This document shows positions 1-9,269 of a stretch of 64,000 nt of DNA, in pieces. The stretch is from assembly GCF_029846715.1 (NCBI RefSeq), contig NZ_JARVWW010000001.1, positions 434,001 to 498,000 on the forward strand, written 5' to 3'. The position numbers and the translations under genes are program-made. How positions within the stretch are numbered: the stretch's first letter is position 1; each line of letters starts with the position of its first letter. A model generated the notes under the pieces. That model did not search any database. It saw only the letters and a program-made list of their open reading frames with translations, and was not told where the DNA came from. Source of the DNA: Bradyrhizobium nivariense (lineage in GTDB: Bacteria; Pseudomonadota; Alphaproteobacteria; Rhizobiales; Xanthobacteraceae).

Positions 1-167
1 CCCCCGCACGCGATCTCGGCGAAGCCTACCGCTGGCTGACGATCGGCCTCGTCATCCTCATGGCCGGACTGTCATGGGTGCTGTTCGAGCGCCCATTGAT
101 CAGGCTCGGCCGGCGGCGGAAGCAGCCGCCGCCAGCCTTCGGTAAACCGTTGGCGCAAGAACCGTGA
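1..167 (+). CDS. Acyltransferase 3 family protein, C-terminal end only
   Basis: The reading frame is open from the left edge and ends with TGA at 165-167, giving about 54 residues. It contains one hydrophobic segment (LTIGLVILMAGLSWVLF) followed by ERPLIRLGRR. A last membrane helix followed by an ERP-[LI]-x-x-L basic tail is typical of the C-terminus of OafA/YrhL-type integral membrane acyltransferases, which transfer acyl groups to surface sugars. The proline- and lysine-rich end would be cytoplasmic. The catalytic N-terminal part lies outside the window, so the family call rests on the tail alone and the substrate cannot be inferred. Confidence 0.55.
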   Translation, partial: PARDLGEAYRWLTIGLVILMAGLSWVLFERPLIRLGRRRKQPPPAFGKPLAQEP

Positions 168-270
168 TGGCGCCGCCGGCGGTCTGCGCCGTGAAGTTGA
201 TTGCCTCGTTCTCGCCTGCAGTAACGTGCATACCGGCCGCGATATTTGCCTAAAATGGTTCCAGGTTCGG

Positions 271-295
271 GGAACCATCTGCTACCTGCGACGTT
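271..295 (+). promoter_or_regulatory. EcfG-type (general stress sigma factor) promoter upstream of a hybrid kinase
   Basis: GGAAC at 271-275 and CGTT at 292-295 are separated by exactly 16 bases. This is the consensus GGAAC-N16/17-CGTT of alphaproteobacterial EcfG (PhyR-NepR-controlled) promoters. The expected transcription start near 302 is about 20 bases before the ATG at 322, which argues against any longer version of the kinase starting at 226. Confidence 0.72.
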
Positions 296-321
296 TGCTC
301 CCGTCGAGGCAGGGTGCCGGA

Positions 322-1842
322 ATGGTCGAGAAGTTCAGTCAGCAGCGAGACTTGTTCGAGAGCGAACGCAGTTTCCGCCTGTTGGTTGATGGGGTTGCGG
401 ACTACGCCCTCTACATGCTCGATCCCACCGGGATCATCACCAGCTGGAACATCGGCGGCGAGCGCATCAAGGGCTATTCGCCCAGGGAGATCCTCGGCCA
501 GCATTTTTCCCGCTTCTACACCGAGGCCGACCGCGCCAACGGCAAGCCCGCCCGTGCGCTCGGAATCGCGCGGGAAAAGGGCCGCTACGAGGAGGAAGGC
601 TGGCGGGTCCGCAAGGACGGCACTTTCTTCTGGGCGAGCGTCATGATCGATCCGATCTACGAGGACGGCCAGCTGGTCGGCTTCGCCAAGATCACGCGCG
701 ACATCACCGAGCGCCGCAATACCCAGATCAAGCTCGAGGCGATGCACAAGCAGCTCGCCGAATCCCAGAAGTTCGATGCGCTCGGCCAGCTCACCGGCGG
801 GGTCGCCCACGACTTCAACAATCTCCTGATGATCATCAGCGGCAGCCTCCACATGCTAAAGAGAGGGGCCGACGACGAGGCCAAGCTTCAGCGCGCGATC
901 TCGGCCATCGAGACCGCCACCAAACGCGGCGCGGCGCTGACCAACCAGCTCCTCACCTTCGCACGGCGGCAGAGCGTCAATCCGCAGGCGATCGACTTCG
1001 CCGACCGCATCGCGGCGATCCGCGAGGTGCTCGATGCCGGCGTCGGCAGCTCCGTGCGCCTGGCCTTCGACGTCAGCCGCGACGTCTGGCCGATCAAGAC
1101 CGACGTCTCCGAGCTCGAGACCGCGCTGCTCAACCTCGTCATCAATGCCCGCGACGCGATGCCCGACGGGGGTACGGTAACGATCTCTGCGCGCAATCTC
1201 GTGCTCGACGAGGCGCTCCTCGCCGGCGATTTCGTCGCGATCGACATCACCGATACCGGGCTCGGCATTCCCTCCGACGTTCTCGACAAGATCTTCGAGC
1301 CGTTCTTCACGACCAAGCCGATCGGCAAGGGCACCGGCCTCGGCCTCTCCCAGGTGCACGGCTTTGCCCATCAGGCCGGCGGCACGGTGCGGGTCGCGAG
1401 CGTGCTCGGCAAGGGCACGAGGTTCACCATCCTCCTGCCACGCGGAGGAGATGCGCCATCGCGCGAGGCGGCGGGAGAACCGGCGTTCCACGGCAGCGGC
1501 ACGGTGCTGCTGGTCGAGGACAATCCGGACGTCGCCGCCGTCAGCATCGGTCTTCTCGAGCAGCTCGGCTATCACGTGCGCCGGGTCGCGGACGCCGAAG
1601 CCGCCTTGCGCGAGATCGAGAAGAACGGCGTCGACTTCGTGTTCTCGGACATCGTCATGCCCGGCAAGATGGACGGGCTCAGCCTTGCCCATCATCTCCG
1701 CCAGATCCGCCCCGGCCTGCCGATCCTGCTCGCCACCGGCTACAGCGACGTCGCCGCCGGCGTGCGCGGCGACTTTCCGATCCTGCGCAAGCCCTACGAG
1801 ATCCACGAATTGAGCGAAGCGATCGCCAAGCTGCCGCGGTAA
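322..1842 (+). CDS. PAS hybrid sensor histidine kinase with C-terminal receiver domain
   Basis: The product is a 506-residue cytoplasmic hybrid kinase with no membrane segment. In order it has a PAS sensor domain (about residues 12-135), a HisKA domain with the phosphoacceptor in AHDFNNLL (His163), an HATPase_c domain (N box [11 protein letters not shown]1 DTGLGIP, F box FEPFFTTK, G2 GKGTGLGLS) and a receiver domain whose phosphorylatable aspartate is Asp443 in FSDIVMPG. The ATG at 322 is chosen because the PAS domain begins right after it and an EcfG-type promoter ends at 295. The frame stays open to a GTG at 226, but that extension has no domain character. The kinase half and receiver closely resemble the larger kinase at 6592-9066, so the two are paralogues. 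No dedicated output regulator is adjacent, so phosphate probably leaves by transfer to an unlinked partner. Confidence 0.9.
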   Translation: MVEKFSQQRDLFESERSFRLLVDGVADYALYMLDPTGIITSWNIGGERIKGYSPREILGQHFSRFYTEADRANGKPARALGIAREKGRYEEEGWRVRKDGTFFWASVMIDPIYEDGQLVGFAKITRDITERRNTQIKLEAMHKQLAESQKFDALGQLTGGVAHDFNNLLMIISGSLHMLKRGADDEAKLQRAISAIETATKRGAALTNQLLTFARRQSVNPQAIDFADRIAAIREVLDAGVGSSVRLAFDVSRDVWPIKTDVSELETALLNLVINARDAMPDGGTVTISARNLVLDEALLAGDFVAIDITDTGLGIPSDVLDKIFEPFFTTKPIGKGTGLGLSQVHGFAHQAGGTVRVASVLGKGTRFTILLPRGGDAPSREAAGEPAFHGSGTVLLVEDNPDVAAVSIGLLEQLGYHVRRVADAEAALREIEKNGVDFVFSDIVMPGKMDGLSLAHHLRQIRPGLPILLATGYSDVAAGVRGDFPILRKPYEIHELSEAIAKLPR

Positions 1843-1881
1843 TTCTTGACCTCTTGCCCCGCCCGGCAAGAGGCCTGGCTC

Positions 1882-2181
1882 TCACACCGTCGGCAACACC
1901 GAAAACGCCTCCCCTGCCCCGCGCAGGTTCAGCTCATCGACATCGGCCGTTTCGCTGGTGACGCTGTCCACGCGCGCGGACGGCGGGCCGTGGCGGCACA
2001 GCGCGACCATGTCGGCGACGTGCTTCGGCGATCCCGCGAACAGCGCTTCGACGCTGCCGTCGCGGCGGTTGCGGACCCAGCCTTCGAGACCGCACGTCGT
2101 CGCCTGATACTCGACCCAGGCGCGATAGCCGACGCCCTGCACGCGGCCGCGGATCATGACCTGGAGGATCGCCCGGCTCAT
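1882..2181 (-). CDS. acyP: Acylphosphatase
   Basis: A 99-residue protein of normal acylphosphatase length. The signature [17 protein letters not shown] carries the catalytic arginine (in GYRAWV) that binds the acyl-phosphate, and [13 protein letters not shown] carries the catalytic asparagine. The enzyme hydrolyses carboxyl-phosphate bonds such as acetyl phosphate or 1,3-bisphosphoglycerate in the cytoplasm. Its start codon overlaps the end of the upstream PEP-mutase-family gene by 4 bases (2178-2181), so the two are translationally coupled in one - strand transcript. The C-terminal tail after SETADVDEL is somewhat longer than in minimal family members. Confidence 0.9.
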   Translation of the reverse strand: MSRAILQVMIRGRVQGVGYRAWVEYQATTCGLEGWVRNRRDGSVEALFAGSPKHVADMVALCRHGPPSARVDSVTSETADVDELNLRGAGEAFSVLPTV

Positions 2182-3044
2182 TTCTTCAGTCCGAGGAGAT
2201 CGGCGCTACGCGCCTTGACGTCGGCCTCGCGCGTGACGCGGGCAGTCAAGTCGGACGATGGCAGGCCTTTGAGATTCTTCGGCGCCGTGCCGTCGCGCAG
2301 CGCCTTCTGCGTCTCGTAGACGGCCTGCGTTGCGGCCGCGATCGGCGCGTGACCCTGAAGCGCAATGCGCACGCGGTGGCCGGCTAGGTAGTCGGTCGCG
2401 TTCAGTTCGTCCGGCGCACCGCCGAGCACGATCGGCAGGCGCGTGGCGGATGCGACCGCCTTGAGCTCGGCGCGCGACTTGATGCCGGTGAAGAACAGCG
2501 CATCGACGCCGGTGGCTTCATAGGCCCTGGCGCGGCGGATCGCATCCTCGATCGAGGTGATCGAGGCCGCACCGGTGCGACCCATGATGACGAGCGAGGG
2601 ATCGCTGCGGCCGCCAAGCGCGGCCTTCATCTTGCCGACGCCCTCCTCCAGCGAGATCAGCTGCGTCCCTGCTTCGCCGAAGCCGGCCGGCAGCAGGGTG
2701 TCCTCGATGGTGAGGCCGGCGGCGCCCGCCGTCTCCAGCTCCTGCACCGTGCGGCCCACGTTGAGCGCATTGCCATAGCCGTGATCGGCATCGACCAGCA
2801 CCGGAAGTGTTGCCGCACGCGACATCCGCCGCATCTGCTCGGCAAGCTCGGTGAGCGTGATCAGCGTGATGTCGGGGTCGCCGAGCACCGCGAGCGAGGC
2901 CACCGAGCCGCCGAACATGCCAAGCGGGAAACCGAGATCCTCGGCGATGCGGATCGAGATGGCGTCGTAGACCGAGCCGGGATGGACGCAAGTCCCGCCC
3001 GACAGGATCGATCGCAGTTTTTCGCGGCGGGAACGAAAGGCCAT
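2178..3044 (-). CDS. Isocitrate lyase / PEP mutase family protein, oxaloacetate decarboxylase-like
   Basis: A 288-residue protein of the PEP mutase / isocitrate lyase superfamily, which acts on small alpha-keto or hydroxy acids with Mg2+. Visible landmarks are the N-terminal substrate loop with [14 protein letters not shown], the metal-binding stretch [13 protein letters not shown] (Asp-x-Asp followed by GYG) and the ED acidic pair in [12 protein letters not shown]. The length and the D-A-D-H-G-Y-G-N form fit the oxaloacetate decarboxylase branch typified by Pseudomonas PA4872 rather than methylisocitrate lyase, which has a KKCGH loop that is absent here. It lies just downstream of pccA on the same strand and overlaps acyP by 4 bases, so a link to propionyl-CoA/C4-acid metabolism is plausible but inferred. 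Confidence 0.78.
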   Translation of the reverse strand: MAFRSRREKLRSILSGGTCVHPGSVYDAISIRIAEDLGFPLGMFGGSVASLAVLGDPDITLITLTELAEQMRRMSRAATLPVLVDADHGYGNALNVGRTVQELETAGAAGLTIEDTLLPAGFGEAGTQLISLEEGVGKMKAALGGRSDPSLVIMGRTGAASITSIEDAIRRARAYEATGVDALFFTGIKSRAELKAVASATRLPIVLGGAPDELNATDYLAGHRVRIALQGHAPIAAATQAVYETQKALRDGTAPKNLKGLPSSDLTARVTREADVKARSADLLGLKK

Positions 3045-3107
3045 GATGCCCTCTCAACTGCTCGCAATGACGAAGTTCGCGGGGTCCGCTGAGAGCCCCC
3101 TCACACC

Positions 3108-5123
3108 CTACGCAAATTCCAAGATCAGTGCGTCCACCGCGAGCGTCGCGCCGGCGCTGGCGTGGATCTTCTTCACGGTGCCGTCCTGCTCGGCGCGGAG
3201 CACGTTCTGCATCTTCATGGCTTCGACCACAGCGAGCGTCTCGCCCGCCTTGACCTCCTGCCCTTCGGTCACCACGATCGAGACCACGAGACCGGGCATC
3301 GGACAGAGCAGCTTCTTGCCGGTGTCGGCAGCCGTGGTCACCGGCATCAGCCGCGCCGAGGCTGCTTCCGCTTCGGTCCAGACATAGACCGGCACCTCGA
3401 CGCCCTGATGCGCGAGGCGGATGCCGTTCGCGATCGGGCGCACCTGCACCGCGACGAAATGCCCGTCGATGGTGCCCTGCCAGACCGGATCGCCCGGCTT
3501 CCACGGCGACTGCAACAGATGCGCATTGCCGGCCTTGCCGTCGGCATCGACGAAACGCACGGCGACCGCATCGCCCTCGCGCGCGACCTCCAGCTGAATC
3601 TCCTGGCGCTCAAGCCAGACCGCACGGCGCCGCTCGCGCTGCACGACGCGGCCGCCCATCTGGCCCGAGATCTGCCGCTTGCGCTCGCCGAGCACGTGAT
3701 CGATGGCGGCGCCGACCGCGGCAAGCCGCCGTGCGACCTCGCCTTCCGGCACGCGCACGGCAAAGCCCTTGGGGAATTCCTCGGCGATGAAGCCGGTGGA
3801 GAGCCGGCCTTCGCGCCAGCGCGGATGATGCATCAGCGCCGACAGGAACGGGATGTTGTGGCGGATACCGTCGACATAGAACGAGTCCAGCGCGGTGGCC
3901 TGCGCCTCGATCGCGGCCGCGCGCGACGGCGCGTGGGTGACGAGCTTGGCGATCATCGGATCGTAATGGATTGAGATCTCGCCGCCCTCTTGCACGCCGG
4001 TGTCGTTGCGCACGGTGATGCCGTCCTGGCTCGCTTCCGCCGGCGGGCGGTATTTCACCAGACGACCGATCGAGGGCAGGAAGTTGCGGAACGGGTCTTC
4101 GGCGTAGAGACGCGACTCCACTGCCCAGCCCGTCAGCGTGACGTCCTTCTGCGTGATGGCGAGCTTCTCGCCGGCGGCGACGCGGAGCATCTGCTCGACG
4201 AGGTCGACGCCGGTGACGAGCTCGGTGACGGGATGCTCGACCTGGAGGCGCGTGTTCATCTCAAGGAAGTAGAAGCTCTTGTCCTGCCCCGCGACGAATT
4301 CGACGGTGCCGGCAGAGTCGTAATTCACGGCCTTGGCGAGTGCGACCGCCTGCTCGCCCATCTTGCGGCGGGTGGCTTCGTCGAGCAGCGGCGACGGCGC
4401 TTCCTCGATGACCTTCTGGTTGCGGCGCTGGATCGAGCATTCGCGCTCGCCGAGATAGATCACGTTGCCGTGCTTGTCGCCCAGCAGCTGGATCTCGATG
4501 TGGCGGGGGTCGACGATGAACTTCTCGACGAAGACACGGTCGTCGCCGAACGAAGCCTTGGCCTCGGCCTTGGCGAGATTGAAGCCCTCGGCGACCTCGG
4601 CTGTCGAATGTGCGATGCGCATGCCTTTGCCGCCGCCGCCGGCAGAGGCCTTGATCATCACGGGATAACCGATCTCGTCGGCGATCTTGACCGCGTGTCT
4701 GCCGTCCTCGATGACGCCGAGATAGCCCGGCACGGTCGAGACCTTGGCCTTCGCCGCGGCCTTCTTGGATTCGATCTTGTCGCCCATCGCCGCGATCGCG
4801 CCCGGGTTCGGGCCGATGAAGACGATGCCGGCCGCCTCCAGCGCGCGCGGAAATGCCTCGCGCTCGGACAGGAAGCCGTAACCGGGATGCACGGCCTCGG
4901 CGCCCGTCTTGCGGCAGGCCTCCAAGATCTTCTCGATCACCAGATAGCTCTCGGCGGCTGCGGGCGGGCCGATCAGCACGGCCTCGTCGGCCATCTCGAC
5001 ATGGAGGGCGTCGCGGTCGGCCTCGGAATAGACCGCGACCGTTTGAATTCCCATGCGGCGAGCGGTCTTGATGATCCGGCAGGCGATTTCGCCGCGATTG
5101 GCGATCAGAATGCGTTTGAACAT
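3108..5123 (-). CDS. pccA: Propionyl-CoA carboxylase alpha (biotin carboxylase / biotin carrier) subunit
   Basis: A 671-residue subunit that carboxylates biotin with ATP and bicarbonate and delivers CO2 to the beta subunit (not in this window), converting propionyl-CoA to methylmalonyl-CoA. Domains in order: biotin carboxylase N-terminal fold (FKRILIANRGEIACRII), ATP-grasp (glycine-rich loop KASAGGGGKGMRI; ERECSIQRRNQKVIEEAPSP; EMNTRLQVEHPVTE), biotin carboxylase C-terminal domain (WAVESRLYAEDP), a linker/BT domain at about 480-600, and a biotinyl domain with EAMKM, where Lys637 is the biotin site. The linker and overall residue pattern match PccA of Rhodobacterales and Rhizobiales better than AccC or MccA. 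The ATG at 5123 is immediately followed by the conserved start of the fold. Confidence 0.9.
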   Translation of the reverse strand: MFKRILIANRGEIACRIIKTARRMGIQTVAVYSEADRDALHVEMADEAVLIGPPAAAESYLVIEKILEACRKTGAEAVHPGYGFLSEREAFPRALEAAGIVFIGPNPGAIAAMGDKIESKKAAAKAKVSTVPGYLGVIEDGRHAVKIADEIGYPVMIKASAGGGGKGMRIAHSTAEVAEGFNLAKAEAKASFGDDRVFVEKFIVDPRHIEIQLLGDKHGNVIYLGERECSIQRRNQKVIEEAPSPLLDEATRRKMGEQAVALAKAVNYDSAGTVEFVAGQDKSFYFLEMNTRLQVEHPVTELVTGVDLVEQMLRVAAGEKLAITQKDVTLTGWAVESRLYAEDPFRNFLPSIGRLVKYRPPAEASQDGITVRNDTGVQEGGEISIHYDPMIAKLVTHAPSRAAAIEAQATALDSFYVDGIRHNIPFLSALMHHPRWREGRLSTGFIAEEFPKGFAVRVPEGEVARRLAAVGAAIDHVLGERKRQISGQMGGRVVQRERRRAVWLERQEIQLEVAREGDAVAVRFVDADGKAGNAHLLQSPWKPGDPVWQGTIDGHFVAVQVRPIANGIRLAHQGVEVPVYVWTEAEAASARLMPVTTAADTGKKLLCPMPGLVVSIVVTEGQEVKAGETLAVVEAMKMQNVLRAEQDGTVKKIHASAGATLAVDALILEFA

Positions 5124-5295
5124 GCTTTTCTTGAGGCTCGACCTTGGGCGGGACCCTTCCCTGGCCGTTGGGACCTGTGGGATGGGCCGTGTGGCTCCCG
5201 TGGTACATCAAAATCGGCCGGAGGCAACGGTCTAAATCCGGCCCTTCTGGCGTACCAGCGCAAGACCGAAACGGGACTGGCAAGCCCCGGACGGC

Positions 5296-6378
5296 CTACG
5301 GCTTCCCGGCCTTGGCCGCGTTCCGGAGCAAGCCGTGAATGAAGGCGAGTTTGGCGACAACGGCCGGCGACAGGATGAAGGGATAGAGGTCGCGCATGCC
5401 CATGGCGCGGTTGACGCTGTTCATGGCGAAGGTGAAGGGCAGCCATGCGTTGACGATCGCCTCGACGTCCCTCGCCTCATAGGGGTTGAAGCGGATGCGC
5501 GTCGTCAACTCCCCGTCGCGATCGACCTTGGGACGCACCTCCATGCCGAACTCGCCAGCCATCTCCAGGGTGTCGACGATGTGCAGATAGTGCGCCCAGG
5601 TCTCGGCGAAATCCTCCCAGGGATGCGTGGTCGCGTAGGCCGAGACGAAGTTCTGCTGCCAGTCCGGCGGGGCGCCTTCGGCATAATGGCGCTGCAAGGC
5701 CTGGCCGTAATCGGCGGAATCGTCGCCGAACACGGCGCGGCATTCTTCAAGCTTGCCGCCGTCGTGCACCAGCACGTCCCAGAAATAGTGCCCGACCTCG
5801 TGGCGGAAATGCCCAAGCAGCGTCCGATAGGGCTCGCCCATCTCCAGCCTGCGCCGCTCGCGCTCGATCTCGTCAGTCTCGGTCAGGGCGATCGTGATCA
5901 GGCCGTTGTCGTGGCCGGTCAGGACCTTCTGCCCGCTCTGCGGATCGTCGGCGAGGAAATTGAAGATCAGGCCATGTTCGGGATTGTCCTGCCGGGTCTG
6001 GAGCGGCAGCTTCCAGCGGATCAGGGAATAGAACAGCCGGTGCTTCGCCACCTCCAGCTCGCGCCAGCCTGCGAGCTGAACCGGATCGGACAGATCAGGC
6101 ACGATGCCATTGTGGCGGCAGGCGCGGCAATAGCCGGTGCTATCATCTGCATCCGTCAGCCAGTTGCAGGAATCGTGCTCGGCATTGTTGCACAGCATGC
6201 GACTTTCGCCCTTGCTGGCCAGCGTCCTCCAAGTCCCACCTTGAGCCTCCCCGTCGGGCTCGATCGCCGACATCGTCTCCTTCTCCGGCAGGAAGGCGAC
6301 GCGATGGCCGCAGCGTTCGCAGGCGCGGTTCTCGAAATAGAGGACGTTGCCGCAGGCCTGGCAGACAAAGAGCTTCAA
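5296..6378 (-). CDS. Zinc-ribbon putative zinc-binding metallopeptidase
   Basis: A 360-residue protein of the family annotated as putative zinc-binding metallopeptidase. The N-terminus is a zinc ribbon (CQACGN ... CERCG), a second cysteine set follows (CNNAEHDSC ... CRACRHNG), and the peptidase motif HEVGH (HExxH) lies in GHFRHEVGHYFWDVL with a downstream acidic/aromatic stretch (HPWEDFAETWAHYLH) that probably supplies the third ligand. The start is taken as TTG at 6378-6376 because AAGAGG lies 6-7 bases upstream and the ribbon begins at once. The open frame continues back to 6561 without family similarity. It is transcribed divergently from the hybrid kinase at 6592. The substrate is unknown. 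Confidence 0.78.
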   Translation of the reverse strand: MKLFVCQACGNVLYFENRACERCGHRVAFLPEKETMSAIEPDGEAQGGTWRTLASKGESRMLCNNAEHDSCNWLTDADDSTGYCRACRHNGIVPDLSDPVQLAGWRELEVAKHRLFYSLIRWKLPLQTRQDNPEHGLIFNFLADDPQSGQKVLTGHDNGLITIALTETDEIERERRRLEMGEPYRTLLGHFRHEVGHYFWDVLVHDGGKLEECRAVFGDDSADYGQALQRHYAEGAPPDWQQNFVSAYATTHPWEDFAETWAHYLHIVDTLEMAGEFGMEVRPKVDRDGELTTRIRFNPYEARDVEAIVNAWLPFTFAMNSVNRAMGMRDLYPFILSPAVVAKLAFIHGLLRNAAKAGKP

Positions 6379-6465
6379 GATTAGCCTCTTCGGAAAGGGA
6401 GTTTTGTCAATCAAAGTTGCGGCGCCTCGCAGATACGCGCGCGAGGGCTCATCGTTCCAAGGTTC

Positions 6466-6490
6466 GGAACAAATAGCCAGAGCCAGCGTT
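6466..6490 (+). promoter_or_regulatory. EcfG-type promoter upstream of the second hybrid kinase
   Basis: GGAAC at 6466-6470 and CGTT at 6487-6490 are separated by 16 bases, a perfect match to the alphaproteobacterial EcfG consensus. The flank just upstream (GGTTCG) is shared with the 271-295 promoter. Transcription would start near 6497, about 95 bases before the GTG start at 6592. Confidence 0.7.
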
Positions 6491-6591
6491 CGTTCATACC
6501 CGCCGCACTGCATTCGGTGGCGCCTTTCCTTCCATATTCCCTTTTGAGCGATGGCCATCACGCTTTGTCTGTGTGATTATCGGTCCGGCAC

Positions 6592-9066
6592 GTGCGCTCT
6601 CGCATCACAACGGCCGACGCCTTGAACGATCCTTTGCCCGAGACCATTGCCGCCGAAAGGCTGCGCCAGCACCTCGAAGAAATCGCGCGCGAGCGCGACA
6701 ATGCCTATCGCTCGCTCCAGGAGCGCGAGGCCGAGCTCGCGCGCATCCAGCGCATCGGCAAGGTCGGCGGGCTCGAGGTCGACTTCCGCGAAGGCTTCAA
6801 GAACCGCCGTTCGCCTGAATATCTGATGCTCCACGGCCTGCCGGCGGAAGCCGCCGACGAGTCGCACGAGGACTGGGTCAATCGCGTCCATCCCGACGAC
6901 CGCGACGCTGCGGTGAAGCACTTCTTCGATGCGCTGTTCGGCACCAGCGAGGACTACACCGCCGAATACCGCATCGTCCGTCCCAACGACGGCGAGACCC
7001 GCTGGATCCGCGTCGTCGCCAAGATCGAGCGCGACAAGAACGGCCGCGCCATTCGCCTGGTCGGCGCCCATATCGACATCACCGCCCAGGCGCTCGCGCG
7101 CGAGACTCTGCGCGAGAGCGAGGAGCGTTTCCGGCTGATCGCCGACAGCGCGCCGGTGCCGATCTGGGTCACGAAACTCGACCGCACACGGTCCTTCGCC
7201 AACCAGGCCTATGTCGATTTCGTCGGCCTGCCCTACGACCAGGCGATTGCTTTCGACTGGCGCAAGGTGCTGCATCCGGACGACCTGCCGCATGTGCTGC
7301 AGCAGTCGGTCCAGGGTGAAGCATCGCTCAAACCGTTCGTGCTGGAAGCCCGCTACAAGAACGCCAGCGGCGAATGGCGCTGGCTGCGTTCGGAATCGCA
7401 GCCGCGGTGGGACCCGACCGGCAAGCACATCGGCTTCATCGGCGTCGCCCACGACATCACCGCGGCCAAGCAGGCCGAGATCGAGCTCCGGCAGCTCAAC
7501 GAAACGCTGGAAGAACGCATCGTCGAGCGCACCGCCGAGCTCGAATCCAACGAGGCACGGCTGCGCGCGATCCTGGAGACCAGCAACCAGTATCAGGGCC
7601 TCGTCGACCTCAGGGGCGAGCTGCTCTACGCCAACAACACTGCGCTCGACGGCATCAAAACGCGCTCTGAGGACGTGATCGGCAAGCCGCTGTGGGAGAC
7701 GCCCTGGTTCACCGGCACCCATGGCATGAGCGCAATTGTGCGCGAGGCCTTCGATACCGTGCTCAAAGGCGAAGCGGTGCGGCTGGAGATGCGCCTGCGC
7801 CTTCCCATCGGCGAGCGCGATTTCGAGTTCGGCATGCGCCCGGTGCTCGATCGCCACGGCAATATCACCGGCGCGGTGCCCGAGGCGGTGGACATCACCG
7901 AGCGCCGCCGTGGCGAGGAAGCGCTGCGGCAATCGCAGAAGATGGAGGCGATCGGCCAGCTCACCGGCGGTGTCGCGCACGACTTCAACAATCTGCTCAC
8001 GATCATCCGCTCGGCCACCGATTTCCTGCGCCGCCGCGAGCTGCCGGAGGAGCGCCGCCGCCGCTATGTCGACGCCATCTCCGACACCGTCGAGCGTGCC
8101 TCCAAGCTGACCGCACAGCTGCTGGCATTTGCGCGCCGGCAGCCGCTGAAACCGCAGATATTCAACGTCGGCAGCCAGGTCGAGGGTGTCGCGCAACTGG
8201 TCCGGCCGCTGGTCGGCCGCATCGAGATCGCGGTGGAGGTTCATGATGCCGATTGCTTCACGGTCGCCGATATCGCGCAATTCGAGACCGCGCTGATCAA
8301 CCTCGCCATCAACGCCCGCGACGCCATGGACGGCGAAGGCCGCCTCACCATCGCGGTCCGGAAAGTTCAGGGTATCCCCAACCTGCGCGCGCAATCGGCG
8401 CGCCGCGGCGACTATGTCGCGATCTCGGTCGCCGACACCGGCAGCGGCATCGCGCCGGAAAATATCGAGGCGATCTTCGAGCCGTTCTTCACCACCAAGG
8501 AGGTCGGCAAGGGCACCGGCCTCGGCCTGAGCCAGGCCTTCGGCTTCGCAAAGCAGTCCGAGGGCGACATCGCCGTGACGAGCACGCATGGCGAAGGCGC
8601 GACCTTCACCATCTATCTGCCGCGGGCGCAAAGCCCCGCGACGGACCAGGAAGCCGCGGCGCTGACCTATGAGGCCGCGGCCACCGGGCGCGGCTATCGC
8701 GTGCTCGTGGTGGAAGACGATGACGAGGTCGGCCGCTTCTCCACCGAGCTGCTGGAGGATCTCGGCTATGTCGTCCAGCGCGTCGCCAACGCCAATGCGG
8801 CGCTCGCCATCCTCGGCGAGAACGAGTTCGCCGTCGATCTCGTCTTCTCCGACGTCATCATGCCCGGCATGAACGGCGTCGAGCTCGCCGGCATTATCCG
8901 CGAGCGCTATCCGGGCCTGCCCGTCGTGCTCACCTCTGGTTACAGCAACGTTCTCGCCGAGAACGCCCATCGCGGTTTCGAGCTGATCCAGAAGCCGTAT
9001 TCGGTGGAATCGCTGTCGCGCATTCTGCGCAAGGCGATCACGGCAAAGCTGTCGGTGACGCGGTGA
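6592..9066 (+). CDS. Multi-PAS hybrid sensor histidine kinase with C-terminal receiver domain
   Basis: An 824-residue soluble hybrid kinase. A short coiled N-terminus (ERLRQHLEEIARERD) precedes three PAS/PAC modules (about 45-165, 175-305 and 320-440; PAC signatures ETRWIRVVAKI, GEWRWLRSES and DFEFGMRPVL), a HisKA domain with phosphoacceptor His463 in AHDFNNLLT, an HATPase_c domain ([41 protein letters not shown]) and a receiver domain with Asp754 in FSDVIMPGMN. PAS modules usually sense redox, light, oxygen or small ligands; no cofactor-binding residue can be assigned by eye. The start is GTG. The kinase-receiver half parallels the gene at 322-1842, and both have EcfG-type promoters, which suggests a stress-responsive pair of paralogues. 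Confidence 0.9.
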   Translation: MRSRITTADALNDPLPETIAAERLRQHLEEIARERDNAYRSLQEREAELARIQRIGKVGGLEVDFREGFKNRRSPEYLMLHGLPAEAADESHEDWVNRVHPDDRDAAVKHFFDALFGTSEDYTAEYRIVRPNDGETRWIRVVAKIERDKNGRAIRLVGAHIDITAQALARETLRESEERFRLIADSAPVPIWVTKLDRTRSFANQAYVDFVGLPYDQAIAFDWRKVLHPDDLPHVLQQSVQGEASLKPFVLEARYKNASGEWRWLRSESQPRWDPTGKHIGFIGVAHDITAAKQAEIELRQLNETLEERIVERTAELESNEARLRAILETSNQYQGLVDLRGELLYANNTALDGIKTRSEDVIGKPLWETPWFTGTHGMSAIVREAFDTVLKGEAVRLEMRLRLPIGERDFEFGMRPVLDRHGNITGAVPEAVDITERRRGEEALRQSQKMEAIGQLTGGVAHDFNNLLTIIRSATDFLRRRELPEERRRRYVDAISDTVERASKLTAQLLAFARRQPLKPQIFNVGSQVEGVAQLVRPLVGRIEIAVEVHDADCFTVADIAQFETALINLAINARDAMDGEGRLTIAVRKVQGIPNLRAQSARRGDYVAISVADTGSGIAPENIEAIFEPFFTTKEVGKGTGLGLSQAFGFAKQSEGDIAVTSTHGEGATFTIYLPRAQSPATDQEAAALTYEAAATGRGYRVLVVEDDDEVGRFSTELLEDLGYVVQRVANANAALAILGENEFAVDLVFSDVIMPGMNGVELAGIIRERYPGLPVVLTSGYSNVLAENAHRGFELIQKPYSVESLSRILRKAITAKLSVTR

Positions 9067-9088
9067 GTGCTAGCCACAATACAATGTC

Positions 9089-9197
9089 GTCCCGGCGCAG
9101 GCCGGGACCCATACCGCGTGATCTCTCTTGTGGCACACGCAATGTCGTTCTTCGCCAAACACCTTTTCGTGGTTATGGGTCCCGGCCTTCGCCGGGA
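9089..9197. repeat. Dispersed palindromic intergenic repeat with long loop
   Basis: The arm at 9090-9113 (TCCCGGCGCAGGCCGGGACC and following) is the reverse complement, with one mismatch, of 9174-9197, leaving a 60-base loop. Each arm is itself a small hairpin (CCCGGC...GCCGGG). Elements of this type are scattered in Bradyrhizobium intergenic DNA. This one fills the gap between the hybrid kinase and the EamA gene. Confidence 0.75.
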
Positions 9198-9269
9198 AGA
9201 CGGCGAAGTGTTAGGATGCAGTTGCCCACATGACGACGATTGAAGCGTAGCGCACCGGATATCCACTCC

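Noticed and set aside
226..321. Longer N-terminus for the first hybrid kinase (start at 226)
   Set aside because: It would begin upstream of the EcfG-type promoter (271-295), and the extra residues resemble nothing.
6577..8970. A long minus-strand open frame of nearly 800 codons opposite the multi-PAS kinase
   Set aside because: It is a shadow of the G+C-rich kinase gene. Its translation is full of Arg/Asp/His-rich segments and has no recognisable fold, whereas the + strand gives a full hybrid kinase.
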